Shown: one piece after another, positions 1 to 11,311 of the stretch
Numbering within the stretch: position 1 is the first letter of the stretch
Layout: each line of letters begins with the position of its first letter
From: Hymenopus coronatus
Lineage: Eukaryota > Arthropoda > Insecta > Mantodea > Hymenopodidae
DNA length: 64,000 nt
Direction of reading: 5' to 3'
NCBI GenBank assembly: GCA_030762935.1
Contig: CM060887.1
Location: forward strand, 13,508,501 to 13,572,500
Translations under genes and position numbers: made by a program
The notes under the pieces: generated by a model
The model's database searches: none
Told to the model about the DNA's origin: nothing
What the model saw: the letters and a program-made list of their open reading frames with translations, nothing else

Positions 1-29
1 CACAAGAATTTAATTTTGATATCAGAATT

Positions 30-60
30 GGCAGAGGAAATCATATGAAAGGAACACAAT
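30..60 (+). mobile_element. possible HT E-end scrap
   Basis: The stretch GGCAGAGGAAATCATATGAA followed by GGAACACA resembles the HT E end with the central TGTAGAGA part lost. It is too short for certainty. Confidence 0.3.
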
Positions 61-490
61 GAATATATCTTTTGGGTTAAGAATAACTTTAATAGTGGAT
101 AAAATGTTAGGTCAGGCCTTTGTGTGGCGACACGCGGAGTATTAGTCCATTGAAGCCGTCTGGTATTCGAACATCTACCTCGGTAATGTGCTGGGACGAG
201 AAGGCCATCTAAGACAATGGCGAATGCCATGGAATAGCCATATATCACCACATAATTTATCTACGTCACAATCCTTGAGAGATTCAAAGGACTTAATATA
301 TTTCACACTTGACTGGTGGCGCTGCGCCGTGGCTGGAAATGCAATTTGGTCCGTCATATTGTGCGGTGGTCGCGGCGGTAATGGAGGGGTGGGGTGTGTA
401 GCTAATAACATTCTCATAATTGAACATTCCATGGTCTCGCATAATAGCAATTAACCGCAATTATGGCATGCGGATAACAATGACAGCGAG
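61..490. other. unassigned single-copy-like sequence
   Basis: This stretch is less AT-rich than its surroundings, with CG-rich patches near 315-395. It has no similarity to HT or SINE blocks. Overlapping short frames of 88-91 codons on both strands show no recognisable motif, so I do not call a gene. Confidence 0.4.
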
Positions 491-494
491 TCTG

Positions 495-700
495 CAGGCT
501 GCCCGGCGGGTTGCGGGTTCGATGCGCAAGGGGGTTGGGGGATCGAAATGTGTTCCGCGTGGACACCTCCATGCTGGCTCTCCAGACGCGTGCTCAACAT
601 AGATTTCTCTCTTTTTCTTGCATTCTGGCTAATTTAGTTTCAAACTCAAATGAATTGGCTATCGCTGTTGAAGGGCGTGGGCTTCATTACATATAACCGA
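495..700 (+). mobile_element. possible degenerate tRNA-derived SINE
   Basis: A B-box-like GCGGGTTCGATGCGC lies at about 511-525 after a short GC-rich lead, which is typical of a tRNA-derived SINE head. No matching A box or second copy was found in the window. Confidence 0.3.
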
Positions 701-906
701 TAGTTATGCGGTCTTTGCTAGGTTGTACGCAGTTATTTCTCATTACCGTTTGCACATAGCGAACCGCTTTTGTTTTTTTATTTTCCCACAGTACTGATGC
801 CATTCTATATTACGTACCTTTCCTTCTTTTTTCGTGGTTTGCACGTTTTATTTTTTTACAACTTCGTGTACCATCAGTAATAATAATAACAAAAACAATA
901 ACAACT

Positions 907-1110
907 TCCCACCCGGAGGTCCCGGGTTCGATTTCTGGCTGGAGTGAGGACTTTTTCTTTAGCCAGAATTATTCTCTATCTCCCATAGAGTCTAGAAGTA
1001 TGTATGTGAGAGTGAATTTGTGTGTGTGTTTGAGAAAATTAAAATGATTTAAACCAAACGCAAAGGAACGCACAGACAACGAGTTGTTTCAAGTGCGAAG
1101 CCCCCCATAT
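907..1110 (+). mobile_element. SINE-E copy 1 (tRNA-derived, 5' truncated)
   Basis: The B-box sequence CCGGGTTCGATTTC is followed by a body that matches, in reverse complement, the stretch at 52262-52492. Shared body words include GAGTCT, AGTGAAT, AAAATGATT and ACGAGTTGTTT. Two independent copies of the same body establish a repeat family. The A-box part is missing, consistent with 5' truncation. An internal GTGTGTGT run lies near 1018. Confidence 0.65.
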
Positions 1111-1340
1111 GACCTTACATGCTAGAATCAAATCCGGCTAAAAAAGGGTATTCCACATAAAGCAAAATTTGATACTATAAAACAAGCAGAAGTCAAAGGC
1201 ATAAAAATTGATAAATTTCCTATAAAACGAATATCTTGAAAATTTTATATTTAGCATGGAGGAGATTTTTACCTTTATCTTTAAATTTTTTATTTTTTTA
1301 TTTGCGTTTAAAAATTGTCTTTTAAAGGTTTAGTTAAATG

Positions 1341-1371
1341 CTATAATAATAATAATAATAATAATAATAGA
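1341..1371. repeat. (AAT)n microsatellite
   Basis: About ten perfect AAT/ATA units in an AT-rich context. Confidence 0.95.
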
Positions 1372-1560
1372 GGTACGCTTGGGCTATAAAATTATGGCTT
1401 AAGTGCTTAAAACGTGCTAATTAGTATTGTACTTAAACTATAAAATAAATAATCCGATGTAATGCATTTGCAAAACATTCTCTACATACTGCATCAAATT
1501 AATCTTACGAAAGCTTATTCTGCTAAATAGTTAACGCTAATGGAGATAAAAATTAGCACA

Positions 1561-1914
1561 AAAGTCTACAGCATTCTTTACAATGTGTGACGCGAGAACT
1601 TTTTCGATAGTTATACGATGGTTGCAGCACACACGAACGGACAGCCAGACAGAAGTTTTGACTTCTTATACCGAGTGGGGTTTTAGCTTCATAGATCCCT
1701 TGGCTAAGCTTTGCGACATAGGACCTCCAGCTTGGTCTTTGCGGCTTAGGCCCTAAACAGCGTACCACCAGTAACTACAAAGCGTATTGAGGTAATGCCA
1801 AGTGCTGTAACCATTGTATAGTAACAATAATTTTTCTTAGTCCGAAGGTTCCAAAAAATATTCCGCTCACGTTTGACTTACAAAAACTCCCACGTCACAT
1901 AAGGGAAAGAACAG
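1561..1914. other. unassigned insert inside HT01
   Basis: This sequence interrupts HT homology between two recognisable parts of the same copy. It includes a 71-codon frame on the minus strand with no recognisable motif. It may be another element, but I found no terminal repeats. Confidence 0.35.
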
Positions 1915-2210
1915 CCATCGACCGTCTATTTAATATTAGAGCATTAAGGGAAAATAGTAGGTAAAATCGAGTCACATATTTTACAAGTTGGTCGTTAAGT
2001 GATGATATTGAAATTCCATTCTATTTGCATTATCAGTAGTAAGATCTAAGAAAAACGAATGTAGAATTCTCGTTTGATAAAAAATAAGTATTGGTATATT
2101 TAAACTGACAACAAGAAATATCTCGGGAAGGTTTAACACCTAAAAATGCATTGACGTAAATTACATGTATTGATAATATTTTCATGTTAAGTAGGTTTTG
2201 TCGCTATCTC

Positions 2211-2236
2211 TGTCTCTCTTTCTCTCTCTCTCTATC
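2211..2236. repeat. (CT)n tract
   Basis: An expanded CT run in the HT block that normally reads TCTATCTCTTACGGTTTA. It is a local slippage expansion of a conserved HT segment. Confidence 0.85.
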
Positions 2237-2280
2237 TTACGGTTTACCAGTTAAAGTCTATTCCCATAAAATTGAAAAAT

Positions 2281-2590
2281 AGGAAAAAAGAAAAAAAAAA
2301 GAAGAAGGAAATCGCCTTTTATTTACCGACGCTCTTCAAGAAGTATGGTTGTCAGCCTCTCATTAATTATAACACGTGAAAGACCGCTTAATTTTGCTCA
2401 AAACCTCATTATATGCTTGAGGTTCTTTTACGTGCGGTAAATCTATGAGACGGGACCACCTTTACTTACCTTTTGAAGCAAGCCATGCTAAGGATTAATA
2501 CAACCGAAAGAAATCAATCGTTCTGCACCCAATTTGAACTCGTGATCTTGGAAAACAGGGGCTAGCTACTAGACTGCGGAGCATGGCCGA
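2281..2590 (-). mobile_element. SINE-B copy 1, diverged
   Basis: In reverse complement it shows the SINE-B landmarks in order: a B-box-like GAGTTCAAATTGGG, CCTTAGCATGGCTT, TAGATTTACCGCACGTAAAA, GAGCAAAATTAAGCGGTC and a closing AGAGCGTC-AAATAAA segment followed by a poly-A-like tail. It lies inside HT01, so it is younger than that copy. Confidence 0.8.
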
Positions 2591-3383
2591 AAAGTTAAAG
2601 ATATACATTTTATTTGTCATAAAAATTAAAATTCTGGGACCATTATTGAAAAAAAGAATTCAATTTTTGTTTAAATAAAGGGTACTTAGAGCGGGAAATT
2701 TTGTTGAAAATTTTCACAATGCACCTTTGGAAGCTGCTGAACTTAAATATCAAGTTTGATATTTAACCAACTTTACGTTTTTGAGATATGCAGTTCACAG
2801 AAGGACACACGAACACATTTTTTTCTTAATTTGGTTTTGCTTCAGGGTATCTCTAATCGTGCATTTCCTGAGAAACCTCTGTATCGAATTTTTGGATGCA
2901 ATGTAATACCTTCTCGACCTACTATTTGCCATATCCAAATATTAAAAAGGAAATAACTAGAGTAGAGATTCTACCTCCAATTGGTAACGAACTGTAAAAT
3001 AATGTCTAATTATCATAATGCTATAAATTACTGAAAATTAGTTTACTTAGTCATAATTTTATACCATTAAATTACCCAATTTGGTTAAAAAAATTATAAA
3101 CAAGTGCTTACACAGCTCTGAATTAACCACCGCGCTTGGAACGTCAGTAAATCAAGCAAAGCCATCCACTCCAGTCAGCAAATATTGCTTTAAATATGCC
3201 TCGATTGTGCTCGGGAATTCTACAGTACACGCTACACTCAAATGTTTTAATCTAGAAAAGTTGCTCCGCTTCAAGATTCAACATTGTATACACAAGGAGT
3301 TAACTCAAATTTTAGGACAACTTAAACAACCTGAAGATCTGTTATGGCTCTAAACTAGAATAATTATTAAACTATTTTTAAAA

Positions 3384-4097
3384 ACTTCTGATGTATAACT
3401 TCGCATCACTTTCTCTACATTTCTGTTACAAACTATTCTTACAGTTAACAGAAATCGTTATATTACATATAGTTTCAAAGAAAATAAGAAAATGCACTAA
3501 GCTAAAGCGATAGTTGAGAGCTGGTCACTATGTGATGGCCTTGAGATTCCGTTCTATTTAGCATGACCAGGATTAAAAAAGCAAATCGAATTACCACTTC
3601 TCATTTGAGAAAACTATACGCATTGGGAAATTGAAACCAAAAAGAAGGAATATATCGGAGTTAGTTAACTCTACAAAAATGCAGTTGACATAAATTCTGT
3701 GCTTTAACGAGATCTTTGATGTGTAAATTTGGTCTATCTCTTACGGTTTATCAGCTGTGCAAAAGTCATTCATAATGAATAAGAATTAAGGGAGTATTCC
3801 CAGAAAACCGTGAATATACATTTCATTTGCATAAGATATCTTAAACATATTAGATTTTAATGGAAATCGTTTGAGGCAGTTTTGAAAAAAATATAACTTT
3901 TCCAAAAAAGTTCCATGTAAATTTTAGTTTGGGGTTGGGGGATTTTCTTAAAAATTTTCGTGAAGTATTTTTGGAAGATATTGAATATAAATAGCAAGTT
4001 TAGTACTTAACCGAATTTTCATTTTTACTTACTCCACTTACACTCTCGGTGTAATGCAGTACTTCCCTACTAACTATATGCAGTAGAGAAAAGTAGA
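3384..4097 (-). mobile_element. HT02, degenerate copy
   Basis: The E end is recognisable (CTTCTGATGTATAACTTCGC, then CACTTTCTCTACAT). The conserved internal word CTATCTCTTACGGTTTA is present. The GT/CA tract is deleted and the H palindrome survives only as CAGTAGAGAAAAGT. Confidence 0.8.
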
Positions 4098-4695
4098 AAA
4101 CAAAAGTTACATTTCCTACATATTTTAAAGTAGAGAAACGAACTTTAGTGCACATTTTAGGATTAGTTTTGCTATACAAATCAGTACTACTGTCAAATAT
4201 GGCAACCTTGTGTGTTCAAATCATATGATTTCTTTTCACACACACACACACGCACATACACAAACATACACTTGGGTACAAGTGCAGATATTTGTATTGG
4301 TAATTGAGGGCAATGTAGTGAACAACATTTCATCTATATTTGCTTTATTTACAGACTAATAATTTTAGTTCTTAAGAGTAATATGTTATCAAGTTGGTTA
4401 GTTTCTCCAAGTAAGTGTGGAACACGGAACGGGGTGTTGGAGGGGGTAACTTAAGTGGTTGGGCGTCGCTATAACGAATGCTGTATCGGAAATGTGTTTG
4501 AGCGCTTTCAGTAAAGGCAATCACTCCACACTACCTAGGCCAGCAGGTCACATATTGAAATGTGAAAACATGAAAGCAAAACGATTAATCTATACGGACA
4601 GGTGTTGTTCGGTTCGCCTCGAAGAAGACCATCCAAACATATCTGGTAGAAAGCCATGTCAATAATTTGTGAAAAAATTGTTAGACGAAGATAAA
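4098..4695. other. unassigned spacer with (CA)n
   Basis: No HT or SINE blocks recognised. A CA-rich microsatellite lies at 4234-4272. A 68-codon plus-strand frame at 4459-4665 has no recognisable domain. Confidence 0.4.
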
Positions 4696-4696
4696 A

Positions 4697-5820
4697 CAAC
4701 TGACGTGTTCCGTTCATATGGCCCTCTCTACCTGTTCTACAAACAAAATATTCTAACAGAAGATTATACTTTTATCTACATCATGTTAATCAAGATAACC
4801 ATTAACAGAAATTGTGCTATTACTTGCTTCCTTTTAAGTAGAAAGCAAATAAGAAAGAACACTAAGCTAAAGCGATAGTCAGATCTTTTTGTACGCTATA
4901 AAACATTTAAAATTTCATTCTGTTTACACGACTAGAAGTAAAACAAAAGAGATGTGAAACGAAAACTGACTTCCCATTTGAGAAAAATTTAAGTATAAAA
5001 TTGAAGCCAATAAGATTAATATCTAGGAAAGGCTTAGTTCTACAAAAAATGTATATGACTAAATTTCGTGTTTTAACGAGATCTATATTTTTGTGCAGCA
5101 ATTTTTTGTGTATCTCTTATGGTTTAGCAGTTATACAAAAGCCCCCCCCCCCTCAGAATGAAGAGATCTACAGAGACTATTCTCAGATAATTCATGATAT
5201 ACATTACGTTTTTTTTTAAAAAAAATATCTCAAATAAAGACTATTTTAATAAAAGTCGTTAGAGCCACTTTTTAAGAAAATCAACATTTTTGAAAAATAT
5301 TCCAAGTCAAGCTTAGTTGGGTTGGGCGTATTTTCCTGAAAATTTTCGTGTCGAATCTTAGGAAGTAACTGAACTTAAATACGAAGTGTTTGTATTTAAC
5401 AAATTATTTATTATTTCTTTTTTTAATTAAAACAGTAACGGAGTCTGATCAGGACTCCGGTACTGTATCCCTATTTACATTTTTCCCCCCGTAGGTTTTA
5501 CTGATTACTGGTTTACTGGTTTTACTGTTTCTTTTACAAACATATACACATTGCACAAACATATAATATCCATGCCCAAGGTGGGACTCGAACCCACGAT
5601 CCCCTGCCCACGAAGCACCAAAGCGAAACGCTTTAGCGAGCGTGGCCATGGGGACCGGCTTTTTCAGTTTTGCTGTACACACACATACATGGACATTTTT
5701 ATAAAAATACTCTTTTTCGGATTCTCTGTTTCCGTATAATTTGGTGTCGAACTTGGTAAACAATATCTTCTCTACTTAGTATATACTATGTACATTGCAC
5801 ATACGTGCTAGAGAAAGTAA
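4697..5820 (-). mobile_element. HT03, copy interrupted by SINE-D
   Basis: E end: CTGACGTGTTCCGTTCATAT. H end: ACATACGTGCTAGAGAAAGT. Most internal blocks are present, with a C9 run at about 5144. The SINE-D insertion at 5425-5662 lies between the CTTAAATAC block and the CA tract, leaving both flanks alignable. Confidence 0.85.
5425..5662 (-). mobile_element. SINE-D (tRNA-derived)
   Basis: Read on the minus strand it starts GCCGGTCCCCATGGCCACG, has a B box GTGGGTTCGAGTCCCACC inside a strong T-arm-like hairpin, then an AT-rich body and a tail with repeated CAGTAAA-like units. It sits cleanly inside HT03. The tRNA-like head looks folded but lacks a convincing acceptor stem, so I call a SINE rather than a tRNA gene. 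Confidence 0.7.
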
Positions 5821-6304
5821 AACATCCAACACACCTAGGTGGATGCAAATTTAGTTACTATTTGTCAATATATATGCCTAACACTCTGTGCATATGTATG
5901 TATATACCACATTTCTCCATTTTAGCTACGTATATTGTGACCAGCTTGTAAAGGATTTTACGAGTTATTTATTTCCATTAACAGGAAGTAGAGAGAATAA
6001 TAAACATTCGTACTTACAGTTTGTTATAGAATTTGATTGAGAAAGTCATATGAATGGAGCACTTCACTTTTTTTAAAATTAAATATTGAATTACCGTCAA
6101 AGAAGGGTATATTTCAGAATCAATTGCTATCTTCCTTCATAAACAAACAAATAAAAGTAGATCAATGAACTGATAAGTCATCTATCTATATCCTCTAAAA
6201 ATTTCAGTCTGATATTTTAAATAGTTTCTGACATAATCACACAAATAGATTAAATAGGCCTTTTAATTTGTTTCAGAATGGCACAATGGCAATGGATGGT
6301 AAAA
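5821..6304. other. unassigned AT-rich spacer
   Basis: No HT, SINE or coding signal recognised. Confidence 0.4.
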
Positions 6305-7217
6305 ATCTGATGTGTTACACTCACATGACTTTCTCTAGCTGTTCTACAAACTTCTTACATAAGATTGTTCTTCTTTCTGCACCTTGCTAATCGAGGTACT
6401 CATTAGCACAATGTTCTTATTACTTAGTTCCTTATAAGTAGGAAGAAAATAGGGGAATACACTAAGCTAAACCGATAGTCAAATGTTTTAAGAGCTATCA
6501 TTTTGCGATTGTCATTACAAATCCCTTCTTTTCTTGGCCAGGAGTAGAACAAAAGAAAACAACACACTCCCGTCTGAGAAAAGTATAAGTACTTCACAAC
6601 TGAAACTAATAACAATGAATACCGCGAAAACGGTAAGTTCTACGAGAAAAATGTATATGACATAACTTGTGGATTTTAACAAGACCTACAGTTTTTGTAC
6701 AGCAAGTTTTTGTCTATCTCTTACAGTTTACTAGTTATGCCAAATTAAACAAAATTCATCCAGAATAAACAAGTCTTTAGAAGATATTCCCAGAAAATTC
6801 AAGATATAAATATTATTTGTCAGCTAAATGTCTTTAATATACGATATTTTAATCAAAACCGTTATAGCCATTTTTAAAAAAAAAAACATTTTCGAAAAAA
6901 GTTCCATGTAAAGGGTAGTTTGGGGTGGGTTTTTTTCTCTTAAAATCTTCGTGTCGCATCCCTGGAAGATACTGAATTTAAATACCAAGTTTGGTGCTTT
7001 AATGACTTTTAGTTTTTGAGTTATCGTGCTCACGGACACACGGACACACTCACACACACACACATACACACACGGACCTTTTTGTAAAAATGCATTTTTT
7101 GGATACAGGGGACCCAAAAATATATATTTCCTTCTGAAATCTCGGTATCGAATTTTTGGGTGGAATACAATACTTCTCTATCCCTATGTACATTGTACAT
7201 ACAAGGCTAGAGAAAGT
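6305..7217 (-). mobile_element. HT04, complete type-B copy
   Basis: Both ends are present. The E end has the loop variant ATGTGTTACACTCACAT and ACTTTCTCTAGC. The H end has CCCTATGTACATTGTACATA and GGCTAGAGAAAGT. At 913 bp it is one of the longest copies. It carries a CA tract (GACACACGGACACACTCACA) at about 7023-7075. A 97-codon minus-strand frame inside it is repeat sequence, not a gene. Confidence 0.9.
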
Positions 7218-7261
7218 AAAAATACCTTAAAATATCTTATGAATTATTCTTTTATTATATT

Positions 7262-7297
7262 TTTGTTATATTATTATTATTATTATTATTATTATTA
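7262..7297. repeat. (TTA)n microsatellite
   Basis: About twelve perfect TTA/ATT units downstream of HT04. Confidence 0.95.
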
Positions 7298-7582
7298 AAA
7301 GTGTTGTTATGCTTATAAAATTGTCAGATGGAATGAATATTATTTCAAATGATTCCTTTCTTAGTCTTTATTATTGCACGTGTCAAGTCTTCTTTCTTTC
7401 ATCGTTGCACTTCTTGCCTGTTTTTTCTTGAGAGCATCACGTTCCTGGATGTGTTCATATGCGATCCCTTGCAGATGCCTTTCAACCTCAGTGAACCAAG
7501 GCCCCTTGGTATTCTTGTTTAGAAAAAAATAATTCATTGGGGCTCAAACTCTTCGAACCAATACGTGTAGCTAAGAAAAAAA
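7298..7582. other. unassigned spacer
   Basis: No recognised repeat or coding signal between the TTA microsatellite and HT05. Confidence 0.35.
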
Positions 7583-8690
7583 ATCTGATGTGTTCCATTC
7601 GCATGACTTTCTCTACAGCTCTGCAACAAATTATTCTTAAAAAGCTTATGCTTCTATTTACTTCATGCTAATTCTTTCTCTGTTCCAAAATTATAGTTGC
7701 ATTTGCGCAAAGAGAGTATGTCATTCACCTAAATGCTTCAGCAACTACTTCACCTTCCAGTTATGCGTGTTGCTTGTATTACGAATCAGGTGCGTAAACA
7801 AAGAGAGATTTTGTTATGGAATTAAGTTTAGGTCCTCATTCTGTATGTAATGTAGGCAACACACATAACTGAGCAAGTGAAGAAGTTGCCGAGGCATTTA
7901 GGCGAATAGTTAGATGGAATCCTTATTTCTGAAACTTATTTGTTCTTTTATTCAAATTTCATGAAAATTATCACACTCGGCATGTTTCGGTTGTTAAATT
8001 TTTCACATATAGCGAGAGACAAATCTTTTAAAAGCTGTCGCTATGTGTTTGTCATTGAAATTCACTTCTCTTTCTAAGGCCAGAAGTAAAACAAAAGAGA
8101 GATAAAAGAATATCTTCCCTTGAATAAAACAATACGTAGTTTAAATTTAAACAAACAACAAGAAGTATCTCGGAAACGGCTAACGCTGCAAAAAATGTGT
8201 ATGATATAAATCGTGTGTTTTTATCGAGAAATAGATTTTTGTACAGTAAGGTGTTGTCTATCTCTTACGGTTTACCAGTTAAACAAAAACCATCTAGTCT
8301 TCAATAGTTATTCCCAGAAAATTAATTATATAAATTTCATTTGTAATAACATTGTTTTAAGCGTATGTATTTTATCATAATCATTAGAATAATTTTTAGA
8401 GAAAAGAGCATTTTTCTAAATATTTTCCATGTAAATGGTAGTTAGGGATGGAATTTTTAAAAATCTTTTTGACGCATCTTTGGAATATACTAAGCTTAAA
8501 TACCAAGTTTGGTACCTAACCGATTTTTCGATTTGAGTTATGATGTTCGTAGACACACCCACGCGCGAGAAGACACACACTGCTTATTGGATTAAGGGGT
8601 TTTCAAAACATGCATTTCCAATGTAAACTCGGTTTCAGTTTATATATTTATTTTGTCTATCACGTATGTACAAGTAGGTGGAGAACGTAT
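7583..8690 (-). mobile_element. HT05, copy interrupted by palindromic MITE
   Basis: A good E end (ATCTGATGTGTTCCATTCGC) is followed after about 135 bp by an unrelated palindromic insert (7722-7906). HT homology then resumes, through TATCTCTTACGGTTTACCAG, to a decayed H end at about 8690. The palindrome at H is largely lost. Confidence 0.8.
7722..7906. mobile_element. palindromic MITE, family M2, copy 1
   Basis: The left end ATTCACCTAAATGCTTCAGC continues into AACTACTTCACCTTCCAG and TGTTGCTTG. The reverse complement of the right end reads ATTCGCCTAAATGCCTCGGC, then AACTTCTTCACTTGC and TGTTGCCTA. The inverted repeats extend for over 50 bp, so almost the whole 185-bp element can fold back. A second copy is at 25929-26058. 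No coding sequence. I could not fix a target duplication. Confidence 0.8.
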
Positions 8691-8814
8691 TGAATACCAC
8701 CCAGAAATTGAAGCTGAAATACATAGGAAATGCAATAAAAGGATGTAGCAGACAAGCTCATATTAGAAACTAAGACATAAGAAGAGAATTAGTCATATTT
8801 TCGTTAAAAGAAAA

Positions 8815-9645
8815 TACAAATTTTGTAGGTTCCATTCATATAACTTTCTGTACATCTCTGAAATAAATTGTTGTTAAAAAGCTTATTCTTCTATTTACTT
8901 AATGCTAATCAAGAACAAATTAGCAGAAATATTCTTATTACTTGTTTCCTTGTAAGTAGAAGCGAAATAAGGGAGTACCATAGGTTAAAGTGATAGTTAA
9001 AAACTTGTTGCTATGTGACTGAAGTTCCTTTGTTTGTATGGACAGGAGTTGGACAAATCCATGTATGAGAAAAGTATAAGTATTTCAAAAATTTAAACCA
9101 ATAACAAGGAATGTCTCAAAAAACGGTCAACTTCACGAAAAAATGTGTATAACATAAATTGTGTATTTTAACAAGCTCTACGTTTTTGTTAAGTAAGTTT
9201 TTGTCTATCTCTTACGGTTACCAGTTATGTAAAATTCCGCTAAATTCATCCAGAATAAACATGTCTTCAGAGGCTTTTCCCAGAAAACTCAAAATATATT
9301 TTATTTGCCGGGTAAATATCTTTAATATAGATATTTTAATCAGAATCGTTAGATCCATTTTTCAGAAAATTAAAATTTTCGAAAAAACGTTCCATATAAA
9401 CGGTAGTTAGCGGTGGGGGATGTTTTTTGAAAATCTTCGTGTCGCATCCTTGGAAGATACCAAATTTAACTACTAGTAATGTATTTATCGATCTTTAACA
9501 CATGACCTTTTTTCTAAGAATGTTTCTTTTTATTTAGTGGGACTCAAAACATGTATTTCCGGTGAAATATCGCTATCGAAATTTTGAGTGAAATACCTAC
9601 AATACCTGCTCTATACACTATGAACATGGTACGTATAGAGAAAGT
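8815..9645 (-). mobile_element. HT06, near-complete type-A copy
   Basis: The E end is eroded (GTAGGTTCCATTCATATAAC). The H end is clear (CTCTATACACTATGAACATG then GTATAGAGAAAGT). The CA tract is deleted. Confidence 0.88.
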
Positions 9646-10017
9646 AAAAATTAAAACCTTGATCCACCGCTGATTTGGAAAGTGGTTTACAATATGCTTT
9701 TAATGTAAGACCCAAGTTACAGATGCTTATGAGTACGTCTCATACACGGAAAGCACCTCATCCACTCAGATTGTCACGTGACTGGTTCCTTGCACGCATC
9801 GCTATAAACCATGATCTCGTCTTCCACCTGGATTGCTCCCCGAGGTGCACTAGACTCTTGCTTATGGCCCTCGGTCATACTGCCAGTATTCGATTAGCTC
9901 TCCTTACCAGGTAGGCAATATGCGAAACAGCTGCCCTTCCTCCTTTTACCTCACTTTGTAAGGCTGTAAAAACACTCCGTATCCATCTATCTCTTCTTCA
10001 CACCACATAAACACCCG
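9646..10017. other. unassigned single-copy-like stretch
   Basis: More balanced base composition than the HT copies around it. A 79-codon plus-strand frame (9675-9914) has no recognisable domain. Too little evidence for an exon call. Confidence 0.35.
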
Positions 10018-10279
10018 CGGGCCCGCCTGGGTAGTGTGGTGCTAGCGTGCTTGCTTCACATTCAAAAGGTCATGAGTTCGAATCTCGCTTAGGGTGACTT
10101 GCCCGGATAAGGCTTTTTTTTTTTTGGGTTTTCCCTTATCCTGAGAAGACGAATGTCGAGTAACTTTAAGCTCTATGGACCCCAAGATAATTTGAGTATC
10201 ATTTCAACAATTTCATTCATCGTCCGATATAACCAACCAAGTTAAAGGACGTTAAGCTAAAAGAAAAAAAAAAAAAAAA
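10018..10279 (+). mobile_element. SINE-A copy 1 (tRNA-Val-like head)
   Basis: The A-box-like GTGGTGCTAGCGTGC and B box GAGTTCGAATCTCGC resemble a tRNA head. The body follows with CGGATAAGG, TTTTCCCTTATCCTGAGAAG, ACGAATGTCGA, TTCATTCATCGTCCGATAT and GGACGTTAAGC, then a poly-A tail. Four other copies or pieces occur at 59011-60845. The anticodon-loop region (TTCACATTC here, CTCACACTC in the copy at 60606) is closest to a valine tRNA, an inference from general tRNA knowledge. Confidence 0.88.
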
Positions 10280-10468
10280 TAACCAAGGATCTCAGAAACA
10301 TCAACAACTCTTCATGGTTTCGGAGAATTCTTCTGTTGGGGTCTCATATTTTTTCCCATCTTTTCACTGATACTCCTATTGTTCTCTAAAGGTTTTTATT
10401 TGTAAGACTGTACTACAATACGAGAGTTATCCATTCTTTGTAAACGAGTTTTTCATTTTCCCCCTATT
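10280..10468. other. spacer whose right part is tandemly duplicated
   Basis: The part from about 10399 (TTGTAAGACTGTA, ATACGAGAGTTATC) recurs at about 12152, each time just left of an HT copy. It is the left edge of a tandem duplication described in the findings. Confidence 0.6.
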
Positions 10469-11311
10469 TATTATTCTCTCTACACGTACTACATACATAG
10501 TGTATATATCGCCCTCCGTGGTTATGGATACCATGCTAACTTCATACACCCATGGTCGCGGGTTCAAACCTGGCGGAGGACGATGGATTTTTTCGGGTGT
10601 AAACATCCTTAGCATGGCTTCCTTCGGAAGGGAAGTAAAGCCGTTAGTCCCATGTCGTAGATTTACGGAACGTAAAAGAACCTCAAGCCTGATAGAGAGG
10701 CCTCTGAGCAAAATCAACCCAATTAAATTAAGCGGTCTTTCATACCAAATTAGGATAGGACGCTGAGAACCATATTAGTTAAAGAGCGTCCATAAATAAC
10801 ACGCCATTTCATTTACATAGTGTATAGAGAAGGTACTGTATTGCACCCAAAAATCCAATACCGAGATTTCACCGGAAATACATGTTTTGAGACCCAATGA
10901 ATACAAAAAAACATTTTTAGAAAAATGTCCGTGTATGTGTGTGTCTGTGTGCACCATAGCTCAAAAACGAATGATCGCTGATTACCAAACTTGGTATTTA
11001 GGTTTAATATCTTTCAGGGATGAGACACGAAGATTTTGAAGAAATCTCCCCCTCCCCAAACTATCGTTTACATGAAAATATTTTCGAAAATTTTGAATTT
11101 CTCAAAAATGGCTCTAAATATTTTGATTAAAATGGCACATATTAAATATATTTATATTGCTCATTAAATGTATATCTTGAATTTTCTGGGATAGGCTTTG
11201 CAGACATATTTATTGTGGATGAATTTTGCTTCAGTAAACCGTAAGAAGTAATTTGCTGAATAGAAAATGTAGAGCTCATTAAAACATACAATTTATGATA
11301 TACACATTTTT
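10469..11311 (+). mobile_element. HT07, 5' half, interrupted by SINE-B and cut by HT08
   Basis: The H end starts at about 10472. SINE-B (10506-10813) sits in the palindrome, flanked by the identical 12-mer TACATAGTGTAT at 10494-10505 and 10814-10825. The rest runs to 11311, where HT08 begins within the T run of CACATTTTT. The E half is absent. Confidence 0.85.
10506..10813 (+). mobile_element. SINE-B copy 2
   Basis: tRNA-like head CCCTCCGTGG..., B box GCGGGTTCAAACCTGG and acceptor-like closing GCGGAGGA. The body has CCTTAGCATGGCTTCCTTCG, GTAGATTTACGG, CCTGATAGAGAGGCCTCTG and GGACGCTGAGAACC, ending in ATAAATAACACGCCATTTC. A perfect 12-bp target duplication shows LINE-type retrotransposition into HT07. 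Confidence 0.92.

Larger units (their letters stand above)
1467..2940 (-). mobile_element. HT01, old copy with two insertions
   Basis: The E-proximal part at 1467-1560 (TTCTCTACATACTGCATCAA and AAAGCTTATTCTGCTAA) is separated by about 350 bp of unrelated sequence (1561-1914) from the rest of the element at 1915-2940. A SINE-B copy interrupts it again at 2281-2590. The H end is recognisable (GTATCGAATTTTTGGATG, then ACCTTCTC) but its palindrome is eroded. High divergence and two insertions suggest one of the older copies. Confidence 0.7.

Noticed and set aside
5570..5662. functional tRNA gene on the minus strand
   Set aside because: The B box is good, but no matching acceptor stem was found and a SINE-like body and tail follow.
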